Source of the DNA: Rhodospirillaceae bacterium bin65
GTDB taxonomy: Bacteria; Pseudomonadota; Alphaproteobacteria; Bin65
Length of the DNA stretch: 64,000 bases
Reading direction: 5' to 3'
Assembly: GCA_002238725.1 (NCBI GenBank)
Contig: MPMX01000009.1
Location: 1 to 64,000 of the forward strand
Every line of letters starts with the position of its first letter. Within the stretch, counting starts at the first letter, position 1. The notes beneath the pieces were generated by a model. It did not search any database, was not told the origin of the DNA, and saw only the letters and a program-made list of their open reading frames with translations. Shown here piece after piece: positions 38,029 to 46,663 of the stretch. A program made the translations under genes and the position numbers.

Positions 38029-38718
38029 CTAGCCTTCGACGGGCAGCGGCACGATCGTGTAACGATGGCGCAGGCAGCGGCCGAGCACCGGATCTTCCAG
38101 TTCCATCTCGAAGGCGGCGGACGTGCGGATCTCGCCATGCACGGCGAGCGTGCCGCCGAACATGGCCGCACCCTCGGGCAGGCCGCCGTAAAGCGCCTGC
38201 AATTCGCCGGGCGGGCGCATCGCCGAAACCGCGCCTTCCTGATACAGGCTGCGCCCGCCGTCTTCCTCGACCCAGGATCGCAGGATCAACTCGTCCCAGT
38301 GGCCGGCCACCTCGTCAAAGGGCCAGACCGCCGGGCCGACGGGTTTGGCGCACATCTGCTTCGACAGGGACACGCCGACGGTTTCCGCCTGCCGGTCGGT
38401 ATGGTCCGAGCCGACGCCGACATAGTGGCGCCCGCCCAGGTTCAGGATGACGGTTTCCGCCTCGCCGCTCGAATGCGGGCCCGACACCTGGATTTCCGCC
38501 CCGGTCGTCAGCAGGCCGGCGGCAACCCGGTAGAACGTCGGCACCGTCTTCGGCCGGGCGATGCCGATCGCCTCCAGCTCGGCGATATGCGCTTCCATCG
38601 CCTCCCGGTTGCGCCCGGTCCAGCCGGCGATGACCAGCGCGCCGACGGCTGCGGCGAGCGGCCGGTCGCCGTCTTTCGTCTGCGCCGTCAGTTTCAGATG
38701 TGCCGCGCTCTCGCTCAT
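38029..38718 (-). CDS. DUF2848 family protein
   Basis: A 229-residue protein of the DUF2848 family. It has the typical segments LVIAGWTGRNREAMEAHI and VGVGSDHTDRQAETVGVSLSK, with conserved His/Asp that could be catalytic. The C-terminal half (MFGGTLAVHGEIRTS, FEMELEDPVLGR) resembles the fumarylacetoacetate-hydrolase-like beta-rich fold, so a hydrolase role is plausible but unproven. ATG 38718 is preceded by GAGGA. First gene of the HpaB-like operon. Confidence 0.85.
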   Translation of the reverse strand: MSESAAHLKLTAQTKDGDRPLAAAVGALVIAGWTGRNREAMEAHIAELEAIGIARPKTVPTFYRVAAGLLTTGAEIQVSGPHSSGEAETVILNLGGRHYVGVGSDHTDRQAETVGVSLSKQMCAKPVGPAVWPFDEVAGHWDELILRSWVEEDGGRSLYQEGAVSAMRPPGELQALYGGLPEGAAMFGGTLAVHGEIRTSAAFEMELEDPVLGRCLRHRYTIVPLPVEG

Positions 38719-38954
38719 TCGGTCCTCGCTCTGCCTGGTTCGTGCCCGCAAGTGCGGTCTGAACCCGGGCCGCATCCTAGGGGGCTTCGACGCACGCCTG
38801 TCAAGCGGCGTCCGGCGCGTCCCGTCAGGTTTGCTTGCCGGCGATGTCCCGATGTTGGAAATTGCGCGCCGAACCCCCGCCGACGCCTCTCGTCGCGAAA
38901 GGACTGTATTGATGCGCCTGCGCTATCGGCCCGTCCGCAAAAGGTCGTCACGAA

Positions 38955-41279
38955 TTGACCGGTGATGGAACGGGAGCGGGCCGGGGCCGCGTCGAAGATG
39001 CCCGCCTGCTCACCGGCCGGGCGCGGTTCGCCGATGACATCGTTCTCGACCGCATGGTGCACGCCGCCTTCGTGCGCAGCCCGGTCGCCCATGCGGACAT
39101 CGCCGGCATCGATACCCGCGCAGCGCTTGAAGCCGGTGCCCTGCTGGCGCTGACGGCCGCGGACCTGCCGTTCATCGAAAAGTCGCTGATCCTGCGCTAT
39201 GCCCATGCGAGCGTCCGGCATGCAATGATGCCGTTCCTGGCGCTCGGGCGGGTGCGCTTTGTGGGCGAGCCGGTCGCCCTGGTGGTGGCGGACAGCCGTT
39301 ACGAGGCCGAGGATTTCGCGGCGCTGGTCGAAGTCGATTACCGGCCCCTGCCCGCCGTCGCCTCGACCGCGGCGGCCGTGGCGGAGGACGCGCCGGCGCT
39401 GCATGGCGCCTGGCCGGGAAACATTGCGGCGGCCTTCCGGCACGAAACCGGCGATGCCGATGCCGCCTTCGCCCGCTGCGCCGGGCGGATCGCCCGCACG
39501 TTCGAACACGCGCGCCAGGCGCCGATGCCGCTGGAAACGCGCGGCTGCGTCGCCGATTTCAATGCCGGCCGGGATTTCCTGACGCTCCATGTCTCGACCC
39601 AGACTCACTATGCGGTCAGGCAGAATCTGGCCCACATTCTGGAGATGCCGGAAGACGGCATTCGCGTGATCGCCGCGGATGTCGGCGGCGGTTTCGGCTC
39701 CAAGTCCCGGCCCTATTGCGAGGAGGTCGTCATCGGTCATGCCAGCCGGGTGCTCGGCCGTCCGGTCAAATGGATCGAGGACCGGTTCGAGCATTTCCAG
39801 GCGACGACCCATTCGCGTTCGACCGAAACCGAGCTGGAAATCGGCTATGACGGCGACGGCCGCATCCTGGCGCTGCGGGGCCGGCTGACGGTCGATGTCG
39901 GCGCCTATATTTTCACCAGCGGCATCATCACGGCCGAGGTCGCATCCGGGCATTGCGCCGGGCCGTACAAAATCCCCGACATTTCGCTCGAAGTCGTGTG
40001 CGTCGGCACCAACAAGACGCCGCTGGCGACCTATCGCGGCGCCGGCCAGCCCGAAGCGACATTCCCGCTCGAAACCCTGCTGGACATGGCCGCCCGTGAC
40101 CTCGGCCTTTCGGCGCCGGAAATCCGCAGGCGCAACCTCGTGACGCCGTCCGACATGCCCTATGCCCCGCATATCCCGTATGCCGGGCCCGGGTGCCGGT
40201 TCGAAAGCGGGGACTTCCCGGCGCTGCTTGAGCGGGCGGTCGCCGGCAGCGGCTACGGCGAAAGGGTCGAAACGGTCGGGGCGCGCGAGCGCGCCGCCTG
40301 GGGCCTCGCCTGCGGCATCGAAAGCACCGGCTTCATCGGTTTCGAGTCGGCGGAAGTGCGGATCGACGGCGCCGGCAACGTGACAGTTCTCTCCGGCATG
40401 AGCAGCCAGGGCCAGGGCCAGGCGACGGCTTACGCCAAAGTGTGCGCGGAAGTCCTCGGTGTCGATCCGGGGCGAGTCACCGTGCGCATGGGCGATACCG
40501 GGCTCCTGCCGTTCGGCCGCGGCGCCTTTGCCAGCCGCGGCGCGGTCGTCGGCGCCAACGCGGTCGCCGGCGCCGCATCGCGACTGCGGGAAAAGGTGCG
40601 GCGCCATGCCGGCGTGCTGTTGCAGGAAAATCCCGAGAGCCTGTCCCTGGAAGCGGGCGAGGTCGTCCGGTCCGACGGCGAACGGACAGGGTTGCACCTG
40701 GGCGATATCGCGCGGGCGGCGGCTCCCGGCGGTCCGCTTTACGATGGCGATCCGGCGCTATCCTCGCAGTTCATCTTCGATACGGAAGGGACGCTGACCT
40801 TCGCGCTCGCGGTCCACGCAGCGAAGGTTGCAGTCGACATGCAGACCGGCCGCTGCCGGATTCTGGATTATTTCATCGTCCACGATGCCGGCCGGCTTCT
40901 CGACCGGGCCATCGTCGACGGCCAGATCGTCGGCGGCGCAGTCGAGGGTATCGGCGGCGCGATGCTTTCCGAACTCGTCTATGACGACGACGGCCAACTC
41001 CTCACCGGGACCCTGGCCGATTACCCGGTCATCGCCGCGACCGAGGCGCCGCGCATCGGGCTCGATCATCTCGAGACGGCGCCGACCACCAATCCGCTGG
41101 GCGTGCGCGGCGTCGGCGAGGGCGGCGTCATCCCGGTCGCGCCGGCCATAATGAACGCCGTTTCCCGGGCGATCGACCCCGCCAGCAACGGTCACGCCGC
41201 ACCGCTGTGCCGCGCGCCGCTGCGGCCTGAGGCGGTGTTGCGCGCCATTGCGCTTTCCCGGCCTGAGCGCGAACGATAA
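38955..41279 (+). CDS. Xanthine-dehydrogenase-family molybdopterin-binding (large) subunit, orphan
   Basis: A 774-residue molybdenum-hydroxylase large subunit of the CoxL/XdhB type. Motifs include RVEDARLLTGRARFADDI at the N-terminus, GGGFGSK, TYRGAGQPEATFPLE near the Mo site and the catalytic Glu in GVRGVGEGGVIPVAPAI. The TYRGAG loop instead of AYRCSFR argues against true CO dehydrogenase. These enzymes normally need a [2Fe-2S] subunit and an FAD subunit; neither is adjacent. The start appears to be TTG at 38955, as no ATG in frame precedes the first conserved motif. The substrate is probably an aldehyde or N-heterocycle. Confidence 0.88.
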   Translation: MTGDGTGAGRGRVEDARLLTGRARFADDIVLDRMVHAAFVRSPVAHADIAGIDTRAALEAGALLALTAADLPFIEKSLILRYAHASVRHAMMPFLALGRVRFVGEPVALVVADSRYEAEDFAALVEVDYRPLPAVASTAAAVAEDAPALHGAWPGNIAAAFRHETGDADAAFARCAGRIARTFEHARQAPMPLETRGCVADFNAGRDFLTLHVSTQTHYAVRQNLAHILEMPEDGIRVIAADVGGGFGSKSRPYCEEVVIGHASRVLGRPVKWIEDRFEHFQATTHSRSTETELEIGYDGDGRILALRGRLTVDVGAYIFTSGIITAEVASGHCAGPYKIPDISLEVVCVGTNKTPLATYRGAGQPEATFPLETLLDMAARDLGLSAPEIRRRNLVTPSDMPYAPHIPYAGPGCRFESGDFPALLERAVAGSGYGERVETVGARERAAWGLACGIESTGFIGFESAEVRIDGAGNVTVLSGMSSQGQGQATAYAKVCAEVLGVDPGRVTVRMGDTGLLPFGRGAFASRGAVVGANAVAGAASRLREKVRRHAGVLLQENPESLSLEAGEVVRSDGERTGLHLGDIARAAAPGGPLYDGDPALSSQFIFDTEGTLTFALAVHAAKVAVDMQTGRCRILDYFIVHDAGRLLDRAIVDGQIVGGAVEGIGGAMLSELVYDDDGQLLTGTLADYPVIAATEAPRIGLDHLETAPTTNPLGVRGVGEGGVIPVAPAIMNAVSRAIDPASNGHAAPLCRAPLRPEAVLRAIALSRPERER

Positions 41280-41295
41280 GCCGGCTCTTCCGCCG

Positions 41296-42693
41296 CTAAC
41301 GGCGCCACACCTGCCGCCAGGCGGCAAACTCCGGTGGCGCGATGCGGTATCGCGCGAAATTGCCGTCGTGGAGGCTGAGAAGTTCCCGCTCGGCAATCTC
41401 GCGAAACCGTTCGCGTTCGGCTTCGTCAATATGCCGGACCGCCCAGGCCTCGACTTCGGCAGCGGCCTGCTTCTCGTCCATACGGGCTCGGACGATCCCG
41501 CCGATGAGTTCGCGCAATGCCGTCCTGTGTCGCATCCGGAACGGGTTGGGCTCCCCGAGGGACTGGCGCACCGCGGCGTAACGGGCAGCCGACCGCCGGT
41601 AGGCCCAGAGGAACAGGTCGCGCAGCAGTTCGGTGCGCCGCAATTCGTACACGCCGAGTATCGCTTCCGTGTACAGGTCGCGCCGAACGTCCTCGAAGGA
41701 CAGCGGCGAAAGGTTCGCCTCGACGAGCGGAATGTTGGCGGCAAGCCGCGATACCCGCTTGTTGACGTCGTCGAAGGGTTGCAGATACGGCAAGTGCACC
41801 ATCGCGAAGAAGGCCTGTTCGAAAGGATCTTCGATCGCCGAGACGATTGCGAGAACCCGATCGAAACACTCTTCGATCGACTGCGGCAATTCCAGCGGAT
41901 GAAAAACCGAACCCGTAATGCCGACGCTGCTGTTGCGAAGCCGGCCCGGCGCTTCCGGGTCCGGCAGCAGATTGTCCGCCAATGCCGCGTGGAGATTGAG
42001 AATCGTATACCGGTTGAAGCCGATATCGCCCGCTCCGTCGACGAGGAATTCTATGGCCGCCTTGTGGTTGAGGATCATCAGGGTTTCGCGCGCGTCCTTG
42101 CCCTCCGCTTCCTGGCCGGCTTCGATCAAGCGTATCGTATCGAGGAGCGAGTAGGTGTTGCCCTCCAGCCGGCTGGAATTCCACGAAAGATCGATCAGCA
42201 GCCGGCTCAATATCTGCTTGGCGTAGGTGCCGGCCGGTTGCCCGGCTACTCCGGACCTGCCGGTCTCGGCAAGCTGCGTGCGCTCTTCTTCGGAGAGATA
42301 GAAGCTTTCGTTGGGTCGGTAGGAATCGAGGAAATCCCGGTCGTATCCGACCGGTTCGCGCGCCTCGGGCGGCCGGCGGACATAGTCGCGAATTTTGGCG
42401 CCAGCCCCGGAAAGCAGCGACGCCACTTCGACCCTTGCACTGCCTCTTGGGAGTCCGGAAGCCGCTCGCGATGGAACCACTTCGACGTACGGCATTAGAT
42501 ATCGCGTCGAGCGGCCCGTGCTTTCCTTGATCAGGCGCCCTTCGTCGACGAGTGCCTTGAGGCGGTGTTGCAGGGTTCGGTGCGGCGGCGCGGCCTCCAG
42601 CGCGTTGGCGATCTCCCGCGCGGTCAATCCTTCCGTCCCTCGCCGTACGACGTCTTCGATTGCCTGCAGGTCTGCTTCCCGATTTCGATTCAA
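41296..42693 (-). CDS. Fic-domain protein with N-terminal winged helix
   Basis: Fic proteins transfer AMP or related groups to target proteins. This 465-residue protein has an N-terminal winged-helix-like domain (LTAREIANALEAAPPHRTLQ, residues about 22-60). The inhibitory motif SSRLEGN (Ser173, Glu177) precedes the Fic core. The active-site motif at residues 300-313 is HLPYLQPFDDVNKR, a known variant of HPFxxGNGR. It keeps His300, Asp308 or 309, Asn311 and Arg313 but is two residues longer at the front. The start is taken as TTG 42693. Its promoter holds a phased repeat cluster that the winged helix could bind. Confidence 0.88.
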   Translation of the reverse strand: MNRNREADLQAIEDVVRRGTEGLTAREIANALEAAPPHRTLQHRLKALVDEGRLIKESTGRSTRYLMPYVEVVPSRAASGLPRGSARVEVASLLSGAGAKIRDYVRRPPEAREPVGYDRDFLDSYRPNESFYLSEEERTQLAETGRSGVAGQPAGTYAKQILSRLLIDLSWNSSRLEGNTYSLLDTIRLIEAGQEAEGKDARETLMILNHKAAIEFLVDGAGDIGFNRYTILNLHAALADNLLPDPEAPGRLRNSSVGITGSVFHPLELPQSIEECFDRVLAIVSAIEDPFEQAFFAMVHLPYLQPFDDVNKRVSRLAANIPLVEANLSPLSFEDVRRDLYTEAILGVYELRRTELLRDLFLWAYRRSAARYAAVRQSLGEPNPFRMRHRTALRELIGGIVRARMDEKQAAAEVEAWAVRHIDEAERERFREIAERELLSLHDGNFARYRIAPPEFAAWRQVWRR

Positions 42694-42722
42694 CGGACAG
42701 CGCCTTTGCCGGAATTCGCGGA

Positions 42723-42827
42723 TTTTCGCGCAATATACCGCTTATCGCGCAATAAATCATCTATTTTACGCAAATAAAAATTCTGCGCGCAAAAAAGTTG
42801 CGCATAAATGCTCTTTATTGCGCGTAA
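42723..42827. promoter_or_regulatory. Cluster of six TTGCGC-type sites, ~20 bp apart, upstream of fic
   Basis: An AT-rich 105-bp segment contains GCGCAA cores at 42728, 42747, 42768 (ACGCAA) and 42787. Two reverse-oriented TTGCGC cores follow at 42798 and 42818. Most are flanked by TTAT/ATAA, giving sites such as TTATCGCGCAATAA. Spacings are 19, 21, 19, 11 and 20 bp, so most sites face the same side of the helix. The segment looks like a multi-site operator controlling fic; the regulator is unknown. Confidence 0.7.
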
Positions 42828-43042
42828 GGCGATGGACCCGGGGCGGGGACTCTCAGCCGCTGCTGCCCCGGCAGGGCTCGCGGCGCTTCGATAGATGCCC
42901 GCAATCGGGGCCGCCCGGGCTGTCCGGCAGTCCGCAATGGGCGCCGGATACCGGCGATGGTTGCAGTGCGCCCGAGCCGGCGCCCGCATCGTGGCGGCGG
43001 GGGCCGGCCGTATCTGGCGGGGCGCCGCCGGAACGCCGGGCC

Positions 43043-43693
43043 TCAGTGCATCGGGACGAACGCCATGGCGAGGGAGGTTTCGATCTCCGTGACCGCTTTC
43101 GAGACTTCCCGCCCGATCAGGTCCATCTGGCGGATCTGGTCGATCCGCGCCGCCGCCGACTTCAACTCCCGGCCCGACAACAGGCCTTCGAAGATGCGGC
43201 AGATGTCGGCGAGCGAAATGATGATGATGTCGCGCGCGTCCGGGATATCGTCGCTCAGGATCACGCCCATGATCCGGAGCTTCACCTCGCGGACCGTCTT
43301 GTAGTCGTCGATCGGGTAGCGCCGCGTCCGCAGCACCCACATGAAGCGGTCCTCTTCGCGGTGCAGGATGCCGCGTCCGACCAAGCGGGCCAGCGAGCGC
43401 TCGCGGATCGCTTCGGCGTCGGCAACCGTATGCTTGATCCAGTAGCGGGTGTCCTGGGTTTCCTCGGACTCGACGATCCGGGCCAGCACCGGATCGAGCA
43501 GATCGTCGCCGATCGGGCTCGGATCGATCACGAAGAGGCGCTCGGGATCGGTGTCGATCCGCCCCTCCATCGTAAGGTCCATCAGAACCGCTCCGGCAAG
43601 GGCATATTCGAGCGACAGCGTCGGTACGTCGATGAACCTTCCGCCTTTGTCGTCCAGCAACAGCAGCATGATCTCTTCCGAGAATCTCAACAT
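43043..43693 (-). CDS. GPP34 (GOLPH3/Vps74-like) family protein
   Basis: A 216-residue protein of the GPP34 family. Eukaryotic members bind phosphatidylinositol 4-phosphate on Golgi membranes; the role of bacterial homologues is unclear. Recognisable segments are EIMLLLLDDKGGRFIDVP, SLEYALAGAVLMDL and RIDTDPERLFVIDPSPIGDDLLD. ATG 43693 follows AGGAG at proper spacing; longer starts lack family sequence. It is divergent from the BMC operon across 332 bp and is not obviously part of it. Confidence 0.85.
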   Translation of the reverse strand: MLRFSEEIMLLLLDDKGGRFIDVPTLSLEYALAGAVLMDLTMEGRIDTDPERLFVIDPSPIGDDLLDPVLARIVESEETQDTRYWIKHTVADAEAIRERSLARLVGRGILHREEDRFMWVLRTRRYPIDDYKTVREVKLRIMGVILSDDIPDARDIIIISLADICRIFEGLLSGRELKSAAARIDQIRQMDLIGREVSKAVTEIETSLAMAFVPMH

Positions 43694-44025
43694 ACAGGCG
43701 ATCTCCTGAGTCGGGGCTTGGGCAATTGCTGTGGCTTTGCAATGGCGCAACCATACCGCGCCGTTTCCGGCTTGCACAGTTCCATTGAGTGCCGTCCTAT
43801 CGGATATACCGGCGCCGATCCGCAAGAAAAATATCTCGCCGCCGCCGTGGCCCGATCGCCACCGGCAGGCTGACGATTTCAGGCCGCAATCCTGCCGGAG
43901 AGCGAGGCCGCCGCCAGATTTTCCGCTCTGCGCCATTGGCCCGGTCGCCACTTGAGAGGGCGATCGGGACGAACGACACTCTCCGCCGTATCGACGGTCG
44001 CAGCCGCCTTCGGGAGAGAGCAGCC
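43694..44025. other. Divergent promoter interval between the GPP34 gene and the microcompartment operon
   Basis: A 332-bp non-coding gap that must hold promoters for both directions. A segment CTTGGGCAATTGCTGTGGCT and a pair GGCGCAACC/GGCTTGCAC are visible, but no clear sigma-70 boxes or palindromic operator stand out. GGGAGAGAG just before 44026 is the ribosome site of the first BMC-operon gene. Confidence 0.4.
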
Positions 44026-45102
44026 ATGAGCTATGCCCATATTTCGGTCGAGCCGTTGACGCCGACGATCGGCGCCATGGTCTCGAATGTGGATCTCAAC
44101 GCCGTCCGCTCCGATGCGGTCTACGAGGAGATCAGGGCGGCGCTCTGGAAGTATCATGTCCTCTTCTTCCGCAACCAGCCGATCGAGCCGGAGCCCTATA
44201 TCAGGCTGGGCAGCCAGTTCGGCGATCTGGAAGAGCACGAGTTCTTCCCGCATATCGAAAGCTATCCGCAGATCCAGACCATCGCGCACGAGGGCTACGA
44301 TCAGCCGGAAACCGACCGCTGGCACACCGACGTCACCTTTCGCGCCCGGCCGAGCAGCGTCAACCTGCTGCGCGCCGTAAAGCTGCCGCCGTCGGGCGGC
44401 GACACGGTCTGGTCGTCGACCGCCGCCGCCTTCGACGCCCTGCCGGACCAGCTCAAGACGATGCTGCTCGGCCTGAAGGCCGATCACGATCTGCCGCACC
44501 ACCAGCGCCGCATCGACTTCTATCGCCGGGTCGAGGAAGGCCGGATCGGCGGCCAGTCGATGATGAATTCGATGGCCAATGAGCACGAGTTCCGGCTGAT
44601 CGAGCAGAACCCGATCGTCACCCATCCCGCGGTCATCAACCATCCGGTCACCGGGCGGCTGACCCTGTTCGTCAACTCGATCTGGACCAAGAAATTCTTC
44701 GGCATCCATCTCGATCTGAGCGACGCGCTGCTGGGAATGCTGTTCGAGTGGGTCAAGAAGCCGGAATTCCTGGTGCGCTTCCGCTGGGAGACCGATTCGC
44801 TGGTGATCTGGGACAATTTCGCGACCCAGCATTATGCGGTGTTCGACTATGCGCCCAACTACCGGGGCATGCACCGGATGACCGCCGGGTCGGCCGAGCC
44901 GCGGCTCGACATGGCGACGGTTCCGGCCCATCTGCGCCCGCCTTCGGCTTCGGCCGGCAACGGCGCCGGGCCGCGTTCCATCGTCGATACCGACCGGCTG
45001 GCCGCTGCGCCTGCAGCGGAACGGGCCGCGGTCCATGCCGTGTTCAATGCGCTCGACGGCGTCGATCTCGATGCCATCGGCGCCCGGGCTGCCGGCATCT
45101 GA
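44026..45102 (+). CDS. TauD/TfdA-type Fe(II)/2-oxoglutarate dioxygenase with C-terminal targeting-like tail
   Basis: A 358-residue dioxygenase of the TauD/TfdA family, which oxidises substrates such as taurine to unstable hydroxylated products that break down to aldehydes. The iron ligands are His100, Asp102 (WHTDVTF) and His269 (FATQHYAVFDY); Arg280 binds 2-oxoglutarate. After the usual end of the fold (RGMHRMT, about residue 286) come some 70 extra residues. These are a flexible Ala/Gly/Pro-rich linker and a terminal helix-like stretch AERAAVHAVFNALDGVDLDA. That layout is like an encapsulation peptide. It is the first gene of the BMC operon, 32 bp before the aldehyde dehydrogenase, and so a candidate source of the aldehyde. 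The substrate is unknown. Confidence 0.88.
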   Translation: MSYAHISVEPLTPTIGAMVSNVDLNAVRSDAVYEEIRAALWKYHVLFFRNQPIEPEPYIRLGSQFGDLEEHEFFPHIESYPQIQTIAHEGYDQPETDRWHTDVTFRARPSSVNLLRAVKLPPSGGDTVWSSTAAAFDALPDQLKTMLLGLKADHDLPHHQRRIDFYRRVEEGRIGGQSMMNSMANEHEFRLIEQNPIVTHPAVINHPVTGRLTLFVNSIWTKKFFGIHLDLSDALLGMLFEWVKKPEFLVRFRWETDSLVIWDNFATQHYAVFDYAPNYRGMHRMTAGSAEPRLDMATVPAHLRPPSASAGNGAGPRSIVDTDRLAAAPAAERAAVHAVFNALDGVDLDAIGARAAGI

Positions 45103-45134
45103 CGCGCGGCTGCGGAGCGGACGGGCGAGGCGGC

Positions 45135-46658
45135 ATGACCCCCGACAGGATGGACCGCGACAGGATGGACCGGGATCTTCAGGCCCTGCAAAGCAGCCGC
45201 GATCTGCTGCGCCGCGCCCGGGCGGCGGCCGAGGCGTTCCGCCAGGTCTCGCCAGCCGCCGCCATGAAAATCGCCGGCAAGGTCGCCGAGGCGGCAGCCG
45301 GCCGCGCGCGCCGCTATGCGGAATGGGCTGTCGAGGAAACCGGCTTCGGCAGGGTCGAAGACAAGATCGACAAGAACCTGTCGGGCAGCATCCGGGTCTA
45401 CGAGGAGTATCGCGACCGGCCGGTCGGCGGCATCCGGCAGGACCGGGAGCGCAATATCGTCGAAATCGGCCGCCCGGCCGGCGTGATCGTCGGCCTGTCC
45501 AATTCGACCTCGCCGGTCGGCACCGTCTATTTCAAGGCGATGCTGGCGCTGATGTCGCGTAACGCCATCGTGTTCAGCCCGCACCCGGCGGCGTTGGCCT
45601 GCACCGGCGACGCAGCGCGTTTCCTCGAAGAGTCGGCGCGGCGCGCGGGCGCCCCGAAGGATGCCATCCAGATCCTTGCTGAACCGAGCCTCGAAGCGAC
45701 GAACGCCCTGATGCGTTCCGACGAGACCGACCTGGTGATCGCCACCGGCGGCGGGCCGATGGTGCGCGCCGCGTACAGTTCGGGCAATCCCGCCCTCGGC
45801 GTCGGGCCGGGCAACACGCCGGTCTACGTCGACCGGACGGCCGACCTGGCCTTCGCAGCGGAGAAGATCGTCGAGGGCAAGCAATATGACTACGGCACGC
45901 CCTGTTCGGCGCCGTCGGTCGTCTTGGCCGACAAGCCGGTCGGGCGCGAGTTGCGCGGGCTGTTCGAGCGTGAAGGCGCCTATTTCTGTTCCGACGAGGA
46001 ACTGGCCACGCTCGAGGCGGCGGCTTTCCCCGGCGGTCGCCTCAACCCGGCGATCATCGGCCAGCCCGCCGGCCGGGTGGCGCAGATCGCCGGCCTGTCG
46101 CTGCCGCCGGAGACCCGGGCGATCGTCGGGCTCCTCAAGGATGCCGCCCAGGATGCCGCCCAGGATGCCGCCCAGGATGCCGGGAGCGTGCCGCCGATGG
46201 CGCGGGAGAAACTCTCCGTCCTGCTCGGCGCCGCGGTCGTGGACGGGGTGGAAGGCGCCATCGGCATCGCCCGCTGCATGCTCCGGTCGGCGGGCAGCGG
46301 CCACACCGCCGCCATCTTCACCGGCGACCCGGAGCAGGCCGTCCTGTTCGGCGCGGCGCTCGACTATTACCGGATCGTGGTCAACGGCGACCCGACCAAT
46401 GGCGCGGTCGGCCGGGGCACGGGCTTGCCGGTCACCTTCACCATCGGCACCGGCTTCGCCGGCAAGAGTTCCATCGACCATAATCTCGGCCCCGAAGACC
46501 TGATCGACTGGAAGCGCGTCGCGTTTCCGTCCGGCGAGGCCCCGGCGGCGAAACCTGTGGCGCCGCAGGCCGAACCGGCGCGCGGCACCGAAGCGGCGGT
46601 GCAGTCCCTGAAGGCGGAAGTCCGGCGGATCGTCGCCGAAGAACTGGCGCGGAACTGA
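45135..46658 (+). CDS. BMC-associated CoA-acylating-type aldehyde dehydrogenase
   Basis: A 507-residue aldehyde dehydrogenase of the PduP/EutE/SauS class, which converts an aldehyde plus CoA and NAD to acyl-CoA. Features: GVIVGLSNSTSPVGTVYFK, GGGPMVRAAYSSGNPALGVG, GPGNTPVYVD and the catalytic Cys257 in YDYGTPCSAPS. The general-base Glu of non-acylating enzymes is not seen, which supports CoA acylation. The last ~20 residues (AAVQSLKAEVRRIVAEELARN, split from the body by an Ala/Pro linker) are an amphipathic helix like known encapsulation peptides. A DAAQ-DAAQ-DAAQ insertion sits at residues 336-347. BMC-T follows after 5 bp. Start is ATG 45135 after GGGCGAGG. Confidence 0.9.
   Translation: MTPDRMDRDRMDRDLQALQSSRDLLRRARAAAEAFRQVSPAAAMKIAGKVAEAAAGRARRYAEWAVEETGFGRVEDKIDKNLSGSIRVYEEYRDRPVGGIRQDRERNIVEIGRPAGVIVGLSNSTSPVGTVYFKAMLALMSRNAIVFSPHPAALACTGDAARFLEESARRAGAPKDAIQILAEPSLEATNALMRSDETDLVIATGGGPMVRAAYSSGNPALGVGPGNTPVYVDRTADLAFAAEKIVEGKQYDYGTPCSAPSVVLADKPVGRELRGLFEREGAYFCSDEELATLEAAAFPGGRLNPAIIGQPAGRVAQIAGLSLPPETRAIVGLLKDAAQDAAQDAAQDAGSVPPMAREKLSVLLGAAVVDGVEGAIGIARCMLRSAGSGHTAAIFTGDPEQAVLFGAALDYYRIVVNGDPTNGAVGRGTGLPVTFTIGTGFAGKSSIDHNLGPEDLIDWKRVAFPSGEAPAAKPVAPQAEPARGTEAAVQSLKAEVRRIVAEELARN
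46140..46175. repeat. Three perfect 12-bp in-frame repeats in the aldehyde dehydrogenase gene
   Basis: GATGCCGCCCAG occurs three times in a row (46140, 46152, 46164) and a fourth partial unit GATGCC follows. They encode DAAQ repeats in a surface loop region between the GLLK segment and PPMAREKLS. Copy-number change would not shift the frame. Confidence 0.95.
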
Positions 46659-46663
46659 AGCCG

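Noticed and set aside
36074-38032. Long plus-strand open frame opposite the HpaB-like and cupin genes
   Set aside because: Mirror frame of real genes, with no recognisable domain and no ribosome site.
38955-41279. Aerobic CO dehydrogenase large subunit
   Set aside because: The active-site loop is TYRGAG rather than AYRCSFR, and CoxM/CoxS are absent.
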